This document shows, piece by piece, positions 61,180-64,000 of a stretch of 64,000 nucleotides of DNA; positions within the stretch are counted from its first letter, which is position 1, and each line of letters starts with the position of its first letter. A program made the translations under genes and the position numbers. The stretch is from Flavobacterium sp. (lineage in GTDB: Bacteria; Bacteroidota; Bacteroidia; Flavobacteriales; Flavobacteriaceae). The DNA is taken from NCBI GenBank assembly GCA_027484725.1, contig JAIXSK010000030.1:1-64000 (forward strand), read 5' to 3'. The notes under the pieces are model-generated. The model saw only the letters and a list, made by a program, of their open reading frames with translations. It searched no databases and was not told the origin of the DNA.

Positions 61180-62118
61180 ATGAAACACCTCATTGTTATT
61201 GTTGGGCCTACTGCCATCGGAAAAACGGCTTTGAGCATTCGTTTGGCTCAATCATTCGGTGCCGAAATTCTCTCTTGTGACAGCCGACAATTTTTTCAAG
61301 AAATGAGCATCGGAACGGCTGCACCCAGCGCCCAAGAACAATCGGCTGCGCCCCATCATTTTGTACAGCAATTATCAATTCACCAACATTACACTGTGGG
61401 CGATTATGAAAAACAAGCCATGGCCCTACTCGACCAATTATATCAAAAAACAGATATTGCTATTTTGGTGGGCGGCTCAGGTTTGTATGTAGATGCGGTG
61501 CTCAAAGGTTTTGACACTTTTCCGGAAATCAACTCTGAGGTTCGTCAAACCGTACAACAACAATATCAAGAAAAAGGGTTGCCCTATTTGCAAGAACAAC
61601 TCAAGCTTTTAGACCCGGAATATTACCATAAAATTAGCGCAGAAAACCCGCAAACACTGCTCAATCCGCAGCGTATGATGCGTTTTGTAGAAGTTTGTTT
61701 AGGTACACAAAAACCGTATTCCTCTTTTTTGAATCAAAAGCAAACGCAAAGAAACTTCACGCCTATCATCATAGGCTTAGAGGCTGAACGCTCGGTTTTG
61801 TATGACCGCATCAACCACCGTGTTGATTTGATGATTGAGCAAGGTTTGCTGGATGAAGCCAAAAGTTTATATCCGTACAAAGATTTAAATGCACTGCAAA
61901 CGGTTGGTTACCGAGAATTGTTTGCTTATTTTGATGGTCAAGAATCTTTAGAAAAAGCTGTTGAAAACATCAAAACCAACACACGTCATTTTGCCAAGCG
62001 ACAACTTACTTGGTTCAAACGAACGCCTGAGGTAACTTGGTTTGATTACACTACAAATGCCCAAAACATTATTGAATTTGTGCAACAAAAAATAAAAGAA
62101 AATGCCCATAGCGCCTGA
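61180..62118 (+). CDS. miaA: tRNA dimethylallyltransferase
   Basis: 312 residues from ATG 61180 (MKHLIVIVGPTAIGKT). Adds the isopentenyl group to A37 of tRNAs reading codons that start with U. P-loop GPTAIGKT (residues 9-16), DSRQFFQEMSIGTAAPS and GGSGLYVDAVLKG, then TVGYRELFAYFDG. Its last 17 bases overlap the thioesterase start, so the two are coupled. Confidence 0.97.
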   Translation: MKHLIVIVGPTAIGKTALSIRLAQSFGAEILSCDSRQFFQEMSIGTAAPSAQEQSAAPHHFVQQLSIHQHYTVGDYEKQAMALLDQLYQKTDIAILVGGSGLYVDAVLKGFDTFPEINSEVRQTVQQQYQEKGLPYLQEQLKLLDPEYYHKISAENPQTLLNPQRMMRFVEVCLGTQKPYSSFLNQKQTQRNFTPIIIGLEAERSVLYDRINHRVDLMIEQGLLDEAKSLYPYKDLNALQTVGYRELFAYFDGQESLEKAVENIKTNTRHFAKRQLTWFKRTPEVTWFDYTTNAQNIIEFVQQKIKENAHSA

Positions 62119-62842
62119 TTTTAATTCTGTTTTAAGCCTAGATTGGGATATTAATTTTATTCAGTGTATGCCCAATGGTTTGCTCAAATACACTGAATTG
62201 TGTCAGCTCATGCAGCTCACCGCTGCCAGACATTCAGAATTGGGCGGCATTAGTTTTACTGATATGCAAGTGCATGACCAGGCATGGGTGCTCAGCAGAA
62301 TGCGCGTTGAAATCAACAAACTTCCGCGATGGAGAGATCAGGTAACCATTAAAACTTGGATTAATTCATTAGAAAATTCACGTTCAGTTCGCGCATTGGA
62401 ATTATGGGTCAACGACCAAAAATATGTGGGCGCTGAAACTTTTTGGGCCGTTTTCAACACGCGTTCACGCCGGCCTGAAGGTTTGATTTTACCGCATGAA
62501 CATTTTGAAAAATTCCCTGATTGGCGCGCTACACATAATACTTTTGACAAGGTTTTACCGGTTTATGATTCACCGGTTTTATACAAACATCGCGTGGCCT
62601 TATCTGATTTGGATATTGTCAACCATGTGAACCACGTAAAATATTTGGAATGGTGTTTAGATGTTTTGCCTAAAGAAGTTTTACTGGAACAAAAAATCAA
62701 AGCTTTTGATATGAACTTTATCAAAGAACTTTCTTGGAGCGATGAAATTGTGGTGCGCGGAAGTATAGCAAACCATCTGATGAAGATGAGCATTCACCGC
62801 GATGATTCGGCGGTATTTAGTTTGGCTTTGGAACAGAATTGA
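62102..62842 (+). CDS. acyl-ACP thioesterase
   Basis: 246 residues, two hotdog domains of the FatA/FatB type. N-terminal part: VHDQAWVLSRMRVEINKLPRW and TWAVF-type strand FWAVFNTRSRRP; C-terminal part: SDLDIVNHVNHVKYLEWC, with the catalytic Asn/His region, and FIKELSWSDEIVV. Releases free fatty acids from acyl-ACP. ATG lies inside the end of miaA. Confidence 0.88.
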   Translation: MPIAPDFNSVLSLDWDINFIQCMPNGLLKYTELCQLMQLTAARHSELGGISFTDMQVHDQAWVLSRMRVEINKLPRWRDQVTIKTWINSLENSRSVRALELWVNDQKYVGAETFWAVFNTRSRRPEGLILPHEHFEKFPDWRATHNTFDKVLPVYDSPVLYKHRVALSDLDIVNHVNHVKYLEWCLDVLPKEVLLEQKIKAFDMNFIKELSWSDEIVVRGSIANHLMKMSIHRDDSAVFSLALEQN

Positions 62843-62854
62843 TGAGTATTCGTG

Positions 62855-62965
62855 CTGCGCTAGCCCTCTGCCTGTGGTGGCAGGCGATTGAAGCAAAGTG
62901 CCGTTCACTGCGAAAAGCGGGACACGAGCTCCTAAAGAGCGAACTGACGAAGTAAATAGCTTCTC
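62855..62965 (+). repeat. Composite repeat, copy I
   Basis: Begins CTGCGCTAGCCCT, carries a GCCTG-TGGTGG-CAGGC hairpin, then AGCGGGACACGAGCTCCTAAA, which is the 3' end of the dispersed family, and a second end-like TAGCTTCT at 62957-62964. Parts look shuffled compared with copies A-H. Confidence 0.55.
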
Positions 62966-62998
62966 ATAAAAAAAGCCCTGATTACTCAGAGCTTTTGT
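62966..62998 (-). terminator. Terminator of the response-regulator gene
   Basis: On the minus strand AAAGCTCTGA, loop GTAA, TCAGGGCTTTTTTT (one U-G pair), 3 bases after the stop codon at 63001. Confidence 0.85.
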
Positions 62999-63000
62999 AT

Positions 63001-63717
63001 TTAACTGGCCATTTTGTTTTTGACTACTAATCTAAAACCTTCGCCGTGTATGTTGAGGATTTCTACGTCTTCATCAAGTTTGAGGTATTTGCGCAGTTTG
63101 GCAATGTATACGTCCATGCTTCGTGAAGTAAAGTAGTTGTCGTCTCTCCAGATTTTGGTAAGTGCCAACTCGCGCGGCATCAGGTCATTCTCATACATAG
63201 CGAGCATTTTGAGCAACTCGTTTTCTTTTGGAGATAATTTAATTGGCTCTTCGTTTTTGAACGTTAAGAATCTCAATTTTGAATTCAGATGGAATTGACC
63301 AATTTGGAACTCAAATTTAACATTCTCAGGTTTGGCATCAGAGGCTTTGCGTTGAATAATGGCTTTGATTTTCATGAGCAAAACCTCAGAATCAAAAGGT
63401 TTGTTCAAATAATCGTCGGCACCTACTTTATAACCTTTGAGCACATCTTCTTTCATAGATTTGGCTGTTAAGAAGATGATTGGCACTTCTTTGTTTTTTT
63501 CGCGGATTTCTTTGGCTAAAGTATAGCCATCTTTATAAGGCATCATCACATCAAGGATGCACAAATCATAGGTGTCTTTTTTGAATTTCTCAAAGCCTTC
63601 CATGCCGTTTTTGGCCAAGGTGACTTCAAAGTCGTTGAGTAATAAGTAATCTTTGAGGATGGCTCCGAAGTTTTGATCGTCTTCGACCAATAGGATTTTT
63701 TTGGTTTCGGTGTTCAT
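63001..63717 (-). CDS. OmpR-family response regulator (RprY-like)
   Basis: 238 residues. Receiver domain 1-120 with acidic pocket VEDDQN, phospho-acceptor Asp56 in LCILDVMMP, and Lys-Pro in DYLNKPFDSE; winged-helix DNA-binding domain ~135-232 with SPKENELLKMLA and SMDVYIAKLRKYLK. Pairs with the histidine kinase encoded 33 bases upstream. RprX/RprY-like systems are widespread in Bacteroidota; the stimulus is not evident. Confidence 0.93.
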   Translation of the reverse strand: MNTETKKILLVEDDQNFGAILKDYLLLNDFEVTLAKNGMEGFEKFKKDTYDLCILDVMMPYKDGYTLAKEIREKNKEVPIIFLTAKSMKEDVLKGYKVGADDYLNKPFDSEVLLMKIKAIIQRKASDAKPENVKFEFQIGQFHLNSKLRFLTFKNEEPIKLSPKENELLKMLAMYENDLMPRELALTKIWRDDNYFTSRSMDVYIAKLRKYLKLDEDVEILNIHGEGFRLVVKNKMAS

Positions 63718-63750
63718 AGCAAATATAGTTTTAGTTGATTAGTTGCATAT

Positions 63751-64000
63751 TTAATTGATGAGTGGCAGTTTTAAAATAAAGGTGCTGCCTTTTCCTTTTT
63801 CGCTTTCTACGAATATCTGACCGTTGTGGTCATCGACAATTCGTTTTACGTAGGCCAAGCCTAAACCATGGCCTTTTACGTTGTGTACATCACCGGTGTG
63901 CTCACGGTAAAACTTCTCGAAAATTCTTTTTTGAGCAGCTTTACTCATGCCGATACCTTGATCTTTAATTTTTACTATAACGTAATCTTTAACATTTTCA
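63751..64000 (-). CDS. sensor histidine kinase, C-terminal end (cut by window edge)
   Basis: The last ~82 residues are visible, the frame staying open to the right edge. They form the end of a HATPase_c domain: G1 box DQGIGM, KRIFEKFYREHTGDVH, G2 box GHGLGLAYVKRIV and the terminal GSTFILKLPL. The kinase would autophosphorylate on a histidine outside this window and transfer to the response regulator downstream. Confidence 0.92.
   Translation of the reverse strand, partial: ENVKDYVIVKIKDQGIGMSKAAQKRIFEKFYREHTGDVHNVKGHGLGLAYVKRIVDDHNGQIFVESEKGKGSTFILKLPLIN

Noticed and set aside
1..64000. CRISPR arrays, insertion sequences, prophage, biosynthetic clusters
   Set aside because: No direct repeats with regular spacers, transposase or integrase frames, phage structural genes or modular synthases were found in either strand.

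Overview
The window is an AT-rich bacterial chromosome segment from Bacteroidota, almost certainly Flavobacteriaceae and Flavobacterium-like. The evidence is: Por/type IX secretion C-terminal sorting sequence in the first (partial) gene; many promoters of the Bacteroidota form TTG-N(about 20)-TAnnTTTG; lack of Shine-Dalgarno sequences before almost all genes; fused lpxC-fabZ; a short menE; RprX/RprY-like two-component genes; surface-lipoprotein signals (Cys-Ser-Lys-Asp-Glu) and PorP/OmpA/OMP beta-barrel proteins. No phage, insertion sequence, CRISPR array or secondary-metabolite cluster was seen. Most genes are conserved core genes.

Layout. 1-950: end of a T9SS-exported DUF4397 protein, then a Ser-Pro-Arg tRNA operon on the minus strand with its own promoter and terminator. 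1144-3278: thiolase and an NlpC/P60 endopeptidase. 3327-7178 (minus): gyrA followed by a secreted TPR protein. 7439-10650: clpC and a DUF421 membrane protein. 10764-12272 (minus): hutH. 12477-17467: threonine operon with a Thr-rich leader peptide and possible attenuator, thrA (aspartokinase/homoserine dehydrogenase), thrB, thrC. 17459-26532: nnrD, gcvT, an OM barrel protein, yebC, a cysteine synthase-family enzyme, oligopeptidase B, ybaB, a TauE-type permease, threonine aldolase. 26800-28442: prfB with its programmed +1 frameshift, then a DUF1697 gene. 28439-31650 (minus): DUF47/PhoU-like regulator, PiT phosphate transporter and OprO/P-like porin, a phosphate uptake unit. 31868-38213: a methylcrotonyl-CoA carboxylase-type beta subunit, M1 aminopeptidase, DoxX, menE, a CPBP protease and ArsC/Spx-type reductase. 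38285-43992: a TonB-receptor-like barrel, a 54-residue membrane protein, and an OmpA protein with a surface lipoprotein partner. 44040-50103 (minus): the lipid A operon lpxD-lpxC/fabZ-lpxA-efp-lpxD2-NTF2-like, followed by sucD. 50200-55752: HD-domain phosphohydrolase, small conserved protein, GNAT, S8 protease lipoprotein, smpB, HTH regulator, pcm. 55947-62842: co-directional genes for an oxidoreductase, hydroxyacyl-CoA dehydrogenase, DUF1015, PLP-homeostasis protein, an exonuclease/GIY-YIG fusion, miaA and an acyl-ACP thioesterase. 63001-64000 (minus): response regulator and the end of its histidine kinase.

The least explained content lies between genes. A dispersed family of about 80-110 bp elements (nine copies, both orientations) shows compensatory changes in two nested helices, so it behaves like a selected or mobile structured element rather than random sequence. 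Other points: an AGGAGG-driven prfB frameshift in a genome that otherwise hardly uses Shine-Dalgarno sites, mutually exclusive pairings in the threonine leader, inverted arrays of an 8-bp CTCAGnnn unit between thrA and thrB, a 17-bp duplicate of the 3' end of tRNA-Pro, a nearly leaderless smpB, and three convergent gene pairs that share their stop codons through a 4-bp palindrome.
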